From the NCBI RefSeq assembly GCF_026341035.1, contig NZ_JAPEOQ010000001.1, forward strand, positions 496,001 to 560,000: a stretch of DNA of 64,000 bases. Reading direction: 5' to 3'. This DNA is from Streptomyces sp. NBC_01016. GTDB taxonomy: Bacteria; Actinomycetota; Actinomycetes; Streptomycetales; Streptomycetaceae. The notes beneath the pieces were generated by a model. The model did not search any database. It was not told where the DNA came from and was given only the letters and a program-made list of their open reading frames with translations. Positions 51,962 through 60,983 of this stretch are shown here, one piece after another (within the stretch, counting starts at the first letter, position 1; the number at the start of each line of letters is the position of its first letter). Made by a program: the position numbers and the translations under genes.

Positions 51962-52867
51962 ATGTCCGGTACGGCGGTCTGCCTCGGCGAGACGATGGCG
52001 CAGGTCACCCCCGCCGACGGCGAGGGGCTCGAGCGGAGCCGGGAGCTGCGGCTCGCGGTCGCCGGTGCCGAGTCGACCGTGGCGCAGTACCTCGCGGACC
52101 TCGGGCACGAGGCCGCGTGGGTGAGCCGGGTCGGGGACGATCCGTTCGGGCGGCGGATCGTCGCGGCGGTCGCCTCGCGCGGCGTGCGCGTCGACGGGGT
52201 GCTCGCCGATCCGGCCGCCCCCACCGGCGTGTACTTCAAGGACCCGGGCCCCGACGGCACCCGCGTGCACTACTACCGGGCGGGCTCGGCCGCGTCCCGG
52301 ATGACGCCGGCCGACGCGGACCGCGTCGACCTGACGGACGTACGGCTGCTGCACCTCACCGGGATCACACCGGCCCTGTCGGACGGCTGCGCCGAGCTCG
52401 TGGACACCCTCATGGAGCGGGCGGCGGACAGCGGGACGCAGGTGTCGTTCGACGTCAACTACCGCCCGACGCTGTGGCGTTCACGTGACGCGGCGGCCGA
52501 TGCGCTGCGTGCACTCGCCCGCCGCGCCGATGTCGTACTCGTAGGGCGCGACGAGGCCGAGACGCTGTGGGGCACCTCCACCGCCGAGGACGTACGGGAA
52601 CATCTCGCGCCGCGCGGCATCCTCGTGGTGAAGGACGGGGATGTGGGGGCGACCGAATTCGCCGGTGCGGGCGGCGAGTTCGTGGCGGCGCCCGTCGTCG
52701 ATGTCGTCGAGACGGTCGGTGCCGGGGATGCCTTTGCTGCCGGGTATCTGAGCGGGCTGCTGGGCGGTTCCACGCCCGCCGAGCGGCTCGCGCTCGGGCA
52801 TCGGCTGGCCGGGCGGACGCTGCGCAGCATCGAGGATTACGTTCCCGCCACCACACAGGAGCGCTGA
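51962..52867 (+). CDS. PfkB-family 2-keto-3-deoxy-sugar-acid kinase (KDG/KDGal kinase)
   Basis: A 301-aa PfkB kinase. N-terminal TAVCLGETMAQVTPADGEGL, substrate-contact region VAGAESTVAQYLADLGHEAA, ribokinase-type ATP-site motif VGAGDAFAAGYLSGLL at about residue 256. Probably phosphorylates 2-keto-3-deoxygalactonate to the 6-phosphate, the second step of the De Ley-Doudoroff pathway, since it sits with a DgoA aldolase and DgoD dehydratase. ATG 51962 has GGAGGA upstream. Specificity versus KDG is unproven. Confidence 0.85.
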   Translation: MSGTAVCLGETMAQVTPADGEGLERSRELRLAVAGAESTVAQYLADLGHEAAWVSRVGDDPFGRRIVAAVASRGVRVDGVLADPAAPTGVYFKDPGPDGTRVHYYRAGSAASRMTPADADRVDLTDVRLLHLTGITPALSDGCAELVDTLMERAADSGTQVSFDVNYRPTLWRSRDAAADALRALARRADVVLVGRDEAETLWGTSTAEDVREHLAPRGILVVKDGDVGATEFAGAGGEFVAAPVVDVVETVGAGDAFAAGYLSGLLGGSTPAERLALGHRLAGRTLRSIEDYVPATTQER

Positions 52868-52871
52868 CCCC

Positions 52872-53618
52872 ATGTCACAGACCGTCCGTCGCGCCATCGA
52901 CATCCTCGAGTTCATCGCCCGCCGCCCGCGCACCCAGACCGAGGTCGGCGAGCACCTCGGCGTGCACCGCTCGACCGCGCTGCGCATCCTGGAATCCCTG
53001 ACCGAGGGCGGCCTCGCGCGCCGGCTCCCCGACGGCCGTTACGCGGTCGGGCACCGGCTCGCCGGGCTCGCCCACCTCGCCCTGGAACAGTTCGGACTGA
53101 AGGACGTCGCGGGCGAACACCTGCGGCTGCTCGGCGAGCGCTGCGGGCACACCGTGCACCTCGCCGCCCTGGAGGGCGAGCGGATCGTGTACGTCGACAA
53201 GGTCGACCCGGTCGACGGGGTGCGCCTCTACTCGCAGATCGGCCGCCCGGTCACCCTGCACACCGCCGGAGTCGCCAAGGCGATCCTGGCGCACATCCCC
53301 AGGGAACGGGCCGACGCGCTGCTCGCCGACTGCGACTTCGCGCCGCACACCAGCACGACGATCACCTCCCCCGACGCCTACCGCAAGGCCCTCTCCGAGG
53401 CCAGGGCCCGCGGCTGGGCCGTCGACGACGGCGAGTACGAGGATTTCGTGAACTGCGTCGCGGTACCCGTACGGGACAGCAGCGGCGAGGTCGTCGCCGC
53501 CGCGTCCGTGACCGCGCTCAAGGCCAGGGCCGACCTGGGCGCGCTCGAATCCGAAGTACTGCCCGACCTCATGACCACCGCCGACACGATCTCCAAGGAG
53601 CTGGGATGGCGTCCGTAG
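52872..53618 (+). CDS. IclR-family transcriptional regulator
   Basis: A 248-aa regulator with an N-terminal winged helix (AIDILEFIARRPRTQTEVGE, STALRILESLTEGGLARRL) and a C-terminal IclR effector domain (LGERCGHTVHLAALEGERIV, GWAVDDGEYEDFVNCVAVPV). It starts 4 bp after the kinase stop and overlaps the next gene by 13 bp, so it is within the dgo operon. The palindrome at 51868 is the best operator candidate; a sugar-acid effector is likely. Confidence 0.92.
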   Translation: MSQTVRRAIDILEFIARRPRTQTEVGEHLGVHRSTALRILESLTEGGLARRLPDGRYAVGHRLAGLAHLALEQFGLKDVAGEHLRLLGERCGHTVHLAALEGERIVYVDKVDPVDGVRLYSQIGRPVTLHTAGVAKAILAHIPRERADALLADCDFAPHTSTTITSPDAYRKALSEARARGWAVDDGEYEDFVNCVAVPVRDSSGEVVAAASVTALKARADLGALESEVLPDLMTTADTISKELGWRP

Positions 53619-54220
53619 CCACAACGTTCGATGAGCTGTTCGCCGGAGTACCGGTGATGGCGATCCTGCGCGGCATGCCCGCAGACAAGTCCGTCGAACT
53701 CGCCGTACGCGCATGGGAACTCGGCATCGAGTGCGTCGAGGTCCCCGTGCAGACCGAGGAGGCGGCGGGAGTGCTGGCCGCCGTGGTCGCCGCGGGCCGG
53801 GAGCGCGGGAAGCCGGTCGGCGCGGGGACCGTCACCACGACCGAACGGCTCGGGTGGGCGGTGGACGCGGGCGCCGCGTTCACGGTGGCCCCCGGGTTGA
53901 ACGCGGAGGTGGCGCGGGCCAGTCTCACGGCCGCGCTGCCGCATCTGCCCGGCGTGGCCACCGCCACGGATGTGCAGGCCGCACGGGGGATCGGGTGCAC
54001 GTGGCTGAAGGCGTTCCCGGCGAGTGTGCTCGGGACGGAGTGGTTCCGGGCGATGCGGGGGCCGTTCCCGGAGGTGCCGTTCGTTGCCACGGGCGGGATG
54101 GATGCGGGGAACGCGGCCGCGTATTTGGCGGCGGGGGCGAAGGTCGTCGCCGTTGGTTCGGCGTTGGAGGATCCGGAGCAACTTCCTTTGTTGGCGGAAC
54201 TGTTGCGGCCACAGGGGTGA
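53606..54220 (+). CDS. dgoA: 2-dehydro-3-deoxy-6-phosphogalactonate aldolase (KDPGal/KDPG aldolase family)
   Basis: A 204-aa class I aldolase. The Schiff-base lysine is in CTWLKAFPAS, the glycine-rich phosphate site in VATGGMDAGNA, and the Glu-containing strand is ECVEVPVQT, where DgoA has EIPLN and KDPG aldolases have EVTLR. That and the neighbours favour the galactonate-pathway enzyme giving pyruvate and glyceraldehyde 3-phosphate. Its 5' end overlaps the IclR gene by 13 bp, implying coupled translation. Confidence 0.87.
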   Translation: MASVATTFDELFAGVPVMAILRGMPADKSVELAVRAWELGIECVEVPVQTEEAAGVLAAVVAAGRERGKPVGAGTVTTTERLGWAVDAGAAFTVAPGLNAEVARASLTAALPHLPGVATATDVQAARGIGCTWLKAFPASVLGTEWFRAMRGPFPEVPFVATGGMDAGNAAAYLAAGAKVVAVGSALEDPEQLPLLAELLRPQG

Positions 54221-54225
54221 ACGTC

Positions 54226-54270
54226 GCGGGGCTCTGCCCCGGACCCCGCGCCTCAAGCGCCGGCGGGGCT
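54226..54270. repeat. Dispersed SPxGD-tail repeat, copy 7
   Basis: GCGGGGCTCTGCCCCGG, ACCCCGCGCC, TCAAGCGCCGGCGGGGCT, placed between dgoA and dgoD. Its hairpins could reduce transcription into dgoD. Confidence 0.75.
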
Positions 54271-54315
54271 GCATTGGGCTCAATCGCCGCCGAAGCCTAT
54301 TCGTAAGGATGCGTC

Positions 54316-55467
54316 ATGAAGATCACCTCGCTTACCACTTACCTTGTTGCTCCCCGTTGGCTGTTTTTGAAGGTTGAGACCGATGAAGGGGTCACCGGGT
54401 GGGGAGAGCCCGTTGTCGAGGGGCGGGCGCACACTGTCGCTGCTGCCGTCGATGAGCTGAGCGACTACCTCGTCGGGCAGGATCCGCTGCGGATCGAGGA
54501 CCACTGGCAGGTCATGACGAAGGGCGGGTTCTACCGCGGCGGGCCCGTGCTGTCGTCCGCCGTGTCCGGGATCGACCAGGCCCTGTGGGACATCAAGGGC
54601 AAGTTCCACGGCGTCCCGGTGCACGATCTGCTGGGCGGCGCCGTCCGGGACCGGATGCGGATGTACTCGTGGATCGGCGGCGACGACCCGAGCGAGGCCG
54701 CCGAGCACGCGGCGCAGCGCCTCGAACAGGGCTACCGCGCCGTGAAGATGAACGTCGGCGGCCGGATGCGGCACCTCGAGCCCTCGCGCGAGATCGACGC
54801 GGTCGTCGAGCGCGTCGCCTCCGTGCGGGACGTGCTGGGCCCCGACGGAGGCGTCGCCGTCGACTTCCACGGTCGTACGTCCCCGGCGCTGGCCAAGCAG
54901 CTCGCCCGCGCCCTCGAACCGCTGCGCCCGATGTTCATCGAGGAGCCGCTGCTCCCTGAACTCACATCGCAGTACGGCGAGTTCACCGCGTCCACGTCCA
55001 TTCCGGTCGCCACCGGTGAACGGCTCTACTCCCGCTGGGACTTCGACCCGGTGCTGCGTTCCGGCATCGCGCTCGCGCAGCCCGACCTGAGCCACGCGGG
55101 CGGCATCTCGGAGACCCGGCGGATCGCCGCGCAGGCCGAGGTGCACGGTGTGGGCCTGGCCCCGCACTGTCCGCTCGGGCCGATCGCGCTCGCGGCGTGC
55201 CTCCAGGTCGACTTCGCGTCGCCGAACGCGTTCATCCAGGAGACCAGCCTCGGCATCCACTACAACGTGGGCTCCGACCTCGGCGACTACCTCGTCGACC
55301 CGTCCGTCTTCGCCTTCGACTCCACGGACGGGCACATGGCGCGGCTGACCGGGCCCGGGCTCGGCATCGAGATCGACGAACAGGCCGTGATCAAGGCGGC
55401 CGCCTCCGGCCATCGCTGGCACAACCCGGTGTGGCGCCACGCGGACGGTTCTTTCGCGGAGTGGTGA
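54316..55467 (+). CDS. dgoD: D-galactonate dehydratase
   Basis: Enolase-superfamily dehydratase of 383 aa that converts D-galactonate to 2-dehydro-3-deoxy-D-galactonate. It aligns by eye with E. coli DgoD throughout (KITSLTTYLVAPRWLFLKVE, GGFYRGGPVLSSAVSGIDQA). Mg ligands lie in VAVDFHGRTS, FIEEPLL and VATGERLYSR; the catalytic His residues are in DFHGR and LAPHCPLGPIAL. First enzyme of the pathway, last gene of the operon, separated from dgoA by a repeat. Confidence 0.95.
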   Translation: MKITSLTTYLVAPRWLFLKVETDEGVTGWGEPVVEGRAHTVAAAVDELSDYLVGQDPLRIEDHWQVMTKGGFYRGGPVLSSAVSGIDQALWDIKGKFHGVPVHDLLGGAVRDRMRMYSWIGGDDPSEAAEHAAQRLEQGYRAVKMNVGGRMRHLEPSREIDAVVERVASVRDVLGPDGGVAVDFHGRTSPALAKQLARALEPLRPMFIEEPLLPELTSQYGEFTASTSIPVATGERLYSRWDFDPVLRSGIALAQPDLSHAGGISETRRIAAQAEVHGVGLAPHCPLGPIALAACLQVDFASPNAFIQETSLGIHYNVGSDLGDYLVDPSVFAFDSTDGHMARLTGPGLGIEIDEQAVIKAAASGHRWHNPVWRHADGSFAEW

Positions 55468-55477
55468 TCACGCCCGA

Positions 55478-55573
55478 TTAAGCCCCTGCGGCGATTGAGC
55501 AGGCGGCGCCGTGGCTGAGGCCTCGGGGCTCTGCCCCGGACCCCGCGAGTCTCGTCCCAGAGCGGGGCTTAAA
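55478..55573. repeat. Dispersed SPxGD-tail repeat, copy 8 (paired, inverted)
   Basis: TTAAGCCCCTGCGGCGATTG (55478) and a facing copy CTCGGGGCTCTGCCCCGG... ending GGGGCTTAAA (55522-55573). The two halves could fold together as one large terminator between convergent genes. Confidence 0.75.
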
Positions 55574-55579
55574 TGGGGC

Positions 55580-57436
55580 CTACCTGAGCTCCTCGGGGCA
55601 CGGCGTCCCCCGAGGCAACTGGTACGGCGCCGCAAGGCGATACGTGCCGGGCTTCGGGGCCAACAGCTCCGTCCACGCGTCCCCCGCCTCGTCCTTCTCC
55701 GTCTCCACCAGGCACCCGTGCACGTTCGCGTACCGCTTCGGGAGGGAGTCGTTCGCCTCCCGCGCCCGCTTCGACGCCTCCGTCTCCTTCGGCGCCCCCA
55801 GGCTCTTGCCCTCGGCGTCGACGACCGACAGCCACGGCGAGTACGGGACGCGGATGTGTACGCGCCCCGGCCGGGTCACCTCGATGGTCAGCTCGCCCTG
55901 CTCCGCCGCGTCGACGACCGCGTGCGGCTCGGCGAGCGGCGTCGGGTCGGTGACGGCGAACAGCTGCCAGTTGGCGTCGCCCCACACCTGCTTCAGGTAC
56001 GGCAGACCCCGCCGCACCAACTGCCGCTCGCGCTCCGCGCCCTTGCCGTCCGGCTCGTCCTTGGGCAGCACCACATAGTGAACGGCCCAACGCCGCAGCC
56101 ACTCGCGGTAGTTCGCCGAGTTGAGGGTGTCGTCGTAGAAGAGCGGGTTGCGCTCCATGTCGGCCTGCCGGTTCCAGCCGCGCGCCAGGTTCACGTACGG
56201 GGCGAGCGCGGAGGCCTCGCGGTGCGAGCGGGCGGGCACCACCTCGACGCGGCCGTGCTCGGCGCGGACCTCCTGCAACTCGTTGACGAGCGGCGCCAGT
56301 TCACGGGCCCAGGAGGCGGCCGGGGTCGTGCGCACGACGTCGTCGACCGACTTGAAGCCGATCCACGCGTTGAAGGCGACGAACGTGACCACGAGGACGT
56401 ACCACTTGCGCGAGCGCTTCTGCGTGAACGGCAGCGCCGCGAGCAGCGCGACGCCCGCGAACAGCATCGGGAGCCGGGTGATGTTGGAGCCGATCTGCGA
56501 ACTGATCAGCCACACCAGGAGGGTCGCCAGGGTGTAGACGGCGGACGTGATCCGGACCGTCACCCACTCCTTGGGCACGAGGACGTACACGAGGACGCCG
56601 TACACCATCGGCAGCAACGCCGACCAGAACGACATCGGCTGCGTACCGGAGAACGGGAACAGCCACGCGGAGAGCACGACGACGGCGGTCGGCGCGAGCC
56701 CGAGCGCGTACGCTCCGGGCCGCCGCTTCTGCAAGAAAAGCGCCACGGCGACGAGTCCGACGAAGAGCCCCGCCACCGGCGAACAGGCGGTCGCGATGCC
56801 CGCGAGCGGCGCCGCCACGGCCGCCTTCGCCCAGCGCTTGTAGCGCCAGCGGTACGGCCAGCAGAACACCGCGGCCGTCGCCGCGAGCCCGAACATCATG
56901 CCGAGGCCGAAGGTGACGCGCCCCGACGCGGCGTTGCACAGGAGCGCGAAGACGCCGGCGAGCGCGGGCCACAGGGGCTTCGCCACCACCCGCGTACGGA
57001 TGAGGATCATGGTCAGCAGCGTCGCCGAGAGCGTGCCTGCGCCCATCATCGTCGTGCGCACGCCGAACACCGACATCAGATACGGCGAGACCACGCTGTA
57101 CGACACCGGGTGCATGCCGCCGTACCAGGCGAGGTTGTACGCGGAGTCGGGGTGCCGACCGACGAACTCGGCCCAGGCGTCCTGCGCCGCGAGGTCCCCG
57201 CCGCTGTTCGCGAACGTGAAGAACCAGATGAGATGGAGGAGTGCGGCGACCGCTGTGGCGAGGGTGACGGGGTGCCGGACGAAACGCGCCAGGCGCGTGC
57301 CGACGTCCGGTTCGCCGGTGGCCGCATTCGCTGTGTTCGCATGCCCTTTGGGCTGCTCGGGGACTTGTGTCCGGGGGCGGCTCCCGCCCGTCCCGGGCTT
57401 CGCGTCGTCGGCGCGCGTCGGCCTCGCTGTGGCCAC
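55580..57436 (-). CDS. Large polytopic membrane protein of unknown function
   Basis: A 618-aa protein. About 45 polar N-terminal residues are followed by ten or so helices (TLATAVAALLHLIWFFTFAN, TLLTMILIRTRVVAKPLWPA, and on to KWYVLVVTFVAFNAWIGF near residue 355), then a 250-residue extracytoplasmic domain (WRRWAVHYVVLPKDEPDGKG; beta-rich PGRVHIRVPYSPWLSVVD). The layout resembles GT-C-type or integral membrane proteins with C-terminal periplasmic domains. Often mis-annotated as MFS transporters. Convergent with dgoD, same direction as dacA. Confidence 0.72.
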   Translation of the reverse strand: MATARPTRADDAKPGTGGSRPRTQVPEQPKGHANTANAATGEPDVGTRLARFVRHPVTLATAVAALLHLIWFFTFANSGGDLAAQDAWAEFVGRHPDSAYNLAWYGGMHPVSYSVVSPYLMSVFGVRTTMMGAGTLSATLLTMILIRTRVVAKPLWPALAGVFALLCNAASGRVTFGLGMMFGLAATAAVFCWPYRWRYKRWAKAAVAAPLAGIATACSPVAGLFVGLVAVALFLQKRRPGAYALGLAPTAVVVLSAWLFPFSGTQPMSFWSALLPMVYGVLVYVLVPKEWVTVRITSAVYTLATLLVWLISSQIGSNITRLPMLFAGVALLAALPFTQKRSRKWYVLVVTFVAFNAWIGFKSVDDVVRTTPAASWARELAPLVNELQEVRAEHGRVEVVPARSHREASALAPYVNLARGWNRQADMERNPLFYDDTLNSANYREWLRRWAVHYVVLPKDEPDGKGAERERQLVRRGLPYLKQVWGDANWQLFAVTDPTPLAEPHAVVDAAEQGELTIEVTRPGRVHIRVPYSPWLSVVDAEGKSLGAPKETEASKRAREANDSLPKRYANVHGCLVETEKDEAGDAWTELLAPKPGTYRLAAPYQLPRGTPCPEELR

Positions 57437-57538
57437 TCCCTACACTCCCGTTTACCCGTGTGCCGTTGTGAATGAACGGGTGGGCGTCCCCCGCCTGCCC
57501 GGTCTCGCGACGCTAGCACGGGGTCCGCGAACGGGCGC

Positions 57539-57589
57539 CGTGGGAGGCCGAAGGGCTTCGGCCTCCCACGAGCGGACCGGGGGGCGGTC
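57539..57589 (-). terminator. Strong terminator downstream of the carboxypeptidase gene
   Basis: Perfect 15-bp arms (CGTGGGAGGCCGAAG and complement) with a GG loop (57539-57570). A second, smaller hairpin GACCG-GGGGG-CGGTC (57575-57589) lies nearer the stop. Confidence 0.85.
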
Positions 57590-57599
57590 CTTGGGGCGA

Positions 57600-60500
57600 T
57601 CAGCCGACGCGGGTCAGCTTCGCGCCGAATCCGGGCTCGGTGAGGCCCTTCTGGAGGGCCACCGGCACCTCCACGGCGCCGCCCTCACCGTCGCCGACCT
57701 CGAGCACGCCGACCGTCTCCCCCGACTTGCCGGTGTGCGGCACGGACTTGCCGTCCTGGTCGGCGAGTTGCAGGTGCACGGTCTTGCCGGCCCAGCCGAC
57801 GGCCTTGACGTCCTTCGTGACCGTGACCGGGGTGTGCCCGCCGAGCTGGTCGTCGACGTAACCGACGACGTCGCCCTTCTTCAAGACCGTGGACGAGGTG
57901 ACGGCGTCCTGGGCAGCGAGCATCGCGGTCTTGCTGACCGCGTTGACCGTGTCGATGATCGGCGCCTTGTGCTGGCCGAGGATCGCGCCGACGACCGTGA
58001 CGGTCGAGCCGCCGGCGTCCTTGGTGGCGGCGAAGAGCAGGTTGCCGCCGGCCTTGGTCGTCGTGCCGGTCTTGATGCCGATGGCGCCGTCGTAGGGCAC
58101 CAGGCGGTTGTAGTTGGTCCACTTCTTGCCGGACGGGTCGGTCCAGGTGGGCAACTTGGTGATGTCCGTCAGCGCCGGAATCTGCACCAGCTCGTTGCCG
58201 AGCTTCACCTGGTCCTCGGCGGTGGAGACGGTGCTCTCCTTGAGGCCGGAGGGGTCGGTGTAGGTGGTGTTCTTCATCCCCAGCTTCTTGGCGGTGGCGT
58301 TCATCTTCTTGACGAACGCCTCCTCGGAGCCGGCGTCCCAACGGGCCAGCAGACGCGCGATGTTGTTCGCGGACGGGATCATGACCGCCGCGAGCGCGTC
58401 CTTCTGGGAGATCTTGTCGCCCTCCTTGACGGTGTTGAGCGTCGACTCGTTCTGCCCGTCGGCGTCGTAGCCGCCCTCCTTCTCGGCGGTGGCGTCGACG
58501 GTGATCGACGGACCGTCGGCGCCCGCCTTCAGCGGGTGGTCCTTGAGCACGATGTACGCGGTCATGGACTTGGCGACGGAACCGATCGGCACGGGCGTCT
58601 GCTTGCCGAAGTTGTCCATCGTGCCGATGCCCTGGACGTCCATCCAGCCCTGGCCCTCGCCCGGCCACGGCAGCGACGCCTTGTCGCCGTCGAAGCTGTA
58701 CGTGGCGTCGCTGGTGAGCGTGAGGGACGGCGTCGGCAGCGGACGAACGGCCTGCACGACCCCGAACACGATGATCAACAGGATGACGAGCGGCGTCCAC
58801 ACCTTGACCCGGCGCACCGCGGTACGGACCCGGGTCTCCGCGGGCGGCGGGGTGTTGGTCAGCTCGGCGAGCAGGTCGAGCGGCGGCTTCGGCGGCAACG
58901 GCTGCTGGGTCGTCCGCTCGGCCGGCTCGACGGTGGGCTGCTCGGCCTCCGGCGGCAACTCCTTACCGGTGGCCTTGCCCTCATCAAGCCCCTTGAGCGG
59001 CACGAACTTACTGCTCTTGGCGGTCCCGGCCGCCTTGAGCGTGGTGGTCGGCTGATCAACGGGCTGCGGGACGGCCTTGAAGACGGCGGTGGGCTGGTCG
59101 GCCTTGCCGTCACCCTTGGCGTCGGACTTCCCGTCGGCCTTGGCGGCCTGCTTCCCGCCCGCCTTGGCACCGGCCTTGTCGGCCGACTTCCCATCGGCCT
59201 TGCCGTCGGACTTGGCGTCCGCGGTGCTGGCGGCCTCGGCGACCGGCTTCCCGCCGGCCTTGGCGGCCGCCTTGCTGTCGGCCTTGTCGGCCGGCTGGAC
59301 GTCGGCCTCGGCGTCCGGCTGGGCGCCGGATGTAGCGGCTGACTCGCTGTCGGCCTTGTCGACCGGCTTCCCGCCGCCCTTGGCGCCGGACTTAGCGGCC
59401 GCCTTACCGTCGGCCGACTTCCCGTCGCCCTTGGGACCGGACTTGGCGTCCGGCTTCGCGCCGCCCTGAGCGGCGGACGTGGCGTCAGTCTTGCCGTCGC
59501 CGCGGGCATCGCCCTTGGCGGTCGGCTGCGCGTCGGCCTTGGGGCCGGACTTGCTGTCGGACCTGCTGTCGCCCTCAGCGGCCGGCTTGGCGTCGGCCTT
59601 GGCGGCTGCCTGGGCACCGGCCTCGGCGACCGACTGCACGTCGGCCTGAGCGCCGGACGTGGCGTCCGCCTTGCCGGCTGACTTCCCGGCGCCACGGGCG
59701 TCGGACTTGGCGGCCGGCATGGGGCCGGGCTTGCTGTCGCCCTCAGCGACCGGCTTGGCGCCGGACTTGACGCCGTCCCGGCCGTTGCTCCGGGCATCGC
59801 CCTTGGCATCCGCCTGGGCGTCCGTCTTGCCGTCGCCCTTGGCGTCGGACTCGCTGTCGCCCTCAGCGGCCAGCGTGGCGTCAGCCTTGGCGGCCGTCTT
59901 GCCGTCGCCGTGGGCATCGCCCTTGGCAGTCGGCTGCGCGTCCGCCTGGGCGCCGCCCGTAGCGGCCGTCTTGCCGCCACCCCCGGCGGCGGACTTGCCG
60001 CCACCCTTGGCGTCGGACTCGCTGTCGCCCTTGGCGGCCGAGGCGGCGGCCGCCCTGCTGCCGCCTGTAGCCGCCGCCTTGCCGTCGCCCTCAGCGACCG
60101 GCTTTGCGTCGGCCTTGGCGCCGCCCCAGGCATCGCCCCGAGGATCCGTCTGGGCCTCGCCCTGGGGATCCGCCTGCGCGTCGCCCTCAGCAGTCGGCTT
60201 GGCGCCCGCCCCGGCGGTGGACTTGCCGTCACCCTTGGCGGCCAGCCTGCCGTCGGCCTTGGCGCCGCCCCGGGCATCGCCCCCGGCATCCGCCTTGGCG
60301 GCGGGCTTGTCGGTCGGCTTGTTGTCGCTCGTGGCGTCCGCCTTGTCGTCGTTCTCAGCGGCCGCCTTCGCGCCGGAGGGCTTGTCGGCGTCGGTCGTGG
60401 TGTCGTCCGCGTCGGAGTCGGCGTCACCAGTGGAACCGGTGGCCGAGTTGGTGGGCTTGGCGCCCGCACCCGCACCCGCGGCCGCGGAATCCGCCTCCCC

Positions 60501-60770
60501 GTCACCACCGCTCGAATTTGCAACTGCAGACGCGTCGGTGGGGCTCTCGTCGCCCGCCACCCAGGCCGCCACGGCCGCCCGCAGGCGGTCGTCGCCGGCG
60601 TCCGGATCGGGGGCCGAGGCGCCCGTATCCGGGTCCTCGCCCGCCGCGTCGCGGACCGAGAACACCGCCGTCTCCTGGTCCACGCCCCGCGACACCGCGA
60701 GACGCGGGTCCTCCGGAGCCGGGCCTCCCGACGCCTTGTGCTCTCCCGACTTGTCGGGGGTCCCCGCCAC
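57600..60770 (-). CDS. dacA: D-alanyl-D-alanine carboxypeptidase with giant repetitive cytoplasmic extension
   Basis: Class C-type (S11) penicillin-binding protein trimming peptidoglycan stem peptides. The C-terminal catalytic domain has SxxK as Ser731-Val-Ala-Lys734, SxN in PSANNIARLL and KTG in GIKTGTTTKAGG at about residue 899. One membrane helix at about 657-680 (TPLVILLIIVFGVVQAV) precedes it. The preceding ~650 residues are cytoplasmic; about 110-570 are short Ala/Lys/Asp/Gly repeats (KADAKPxAEGD, KGDGKxxA). Total 1,056 aa, about 2.5 times the usual length. The start is GTG 60770 with GAGGAGG upstream. Confidence 0.9.
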   Translation of the reverse strand: MAGTPDKSGEHKASGGPAPEDPRLAVSRGVDQETAVFSVRDAAGEDPDTGASAPDPDAGDDRLRAAVAAWVAGDESPTDASAVANSSGGDGEADSAAAGAGAGAKPTNSATGSTGDADSDADDTTTDADKPSGAKAAAENDDKADATSDNKPTDKPAAKADAGGDARGGAKADGRLAAKGDGKSTAGAGAKPTAEGDAQADPQGEAQTDPRGDAWGGAKADAKPVAEGDGKAAATGGSRAAAASAAKGDSESDAKGGGKSAAGGGGKTAATGGAQADAQPTAKGDAHGDGKTAAKADATLAAEGDSESDAKGDGKTDAQADAKGDARSNGRDGVKSGAKPVAEGDSKPGPMPAAKSDARGAGKSAGKADATSGAQADVQSVAEAGAQAAAKADAKPAAEGDSRSDSKSGPKADAQPTAKGDARGDGKTDATSAAQGGAKPDAKSGPKGDGKSADGKAAAKSGAKGGGKPVDKADSESAATSGAQPDAEADVQPADKADSKAAAKAGGKPVAEAASTADAKSDGKADGKSADKAGAKAGGKQAAKADGKSDAKGDGKADQPTAVFKAVPQPVDQPTTTLKAAGTAKSSKFVPLKGLDEGKATGKELPPEAEQPTVEPAERTTQQPLPPKPPLDLLAELTNTPPPAETRVRTAVRRVKVWTPLVILLIIVFGVVQAVRPLPTPSLTLTSDATYSFDGDKASLPWPGEGQGWMDVQGIGTMDNFGKQTPVPIGSVAKSMTAYIVLKDHPLKAGADGPSITVDATAEKEGGYDADGQNESTLNTVKEGDKISQKDALAAVMIPSANNIARLLARWDAGSEEAFVKKMNATAKKLGMKNTTYTDPSGLKESTVSTAEDQVKLGNELVQIPALTDITKLPTWTDPSGKKWTNYNRLVPYDGAIGIKTGTTTKAGGNLLFAATKDAGGSTVTVVGAILGQHKAPIIDTVNAVSKTAMLAAQDAVTSSTVLKKGDVVGYVDDQLGGHTPVTVTKDVKAVGWAGKTVHLQLADQDGKSVPHTGKSGETVGVLEVGDGEGGAVEVPVALQKGLTEPGFGAKLTRVG

Positions 60771-60983
60771 CGATGCCTCCTCGACCGAATGAACCACTCA
60801 ACCACTTGTCGCCGGACAGACCAGCCCTGTCCGAACCATGTACCAGTGTCCTGTGTGGGGGCTTAACCCACGTGGTAGACGAGAACGACATACCTACAGG
60901 TTCCCGTCCAAACCCCCCACGCACTCTCGACAGACCAATGTGAGAGGGGTCACCCTGTCATTCATCCACGCGGGGAGGCATGG

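Noticed and set aside
59659..60866. Long plus-strand frames opposite the carboxypeptidase repeats
   Set aside because: They mirror the repetitive minus-strand coding sequence. They have no start signals, and the translation is an Ala/Pro/Ser repeat.
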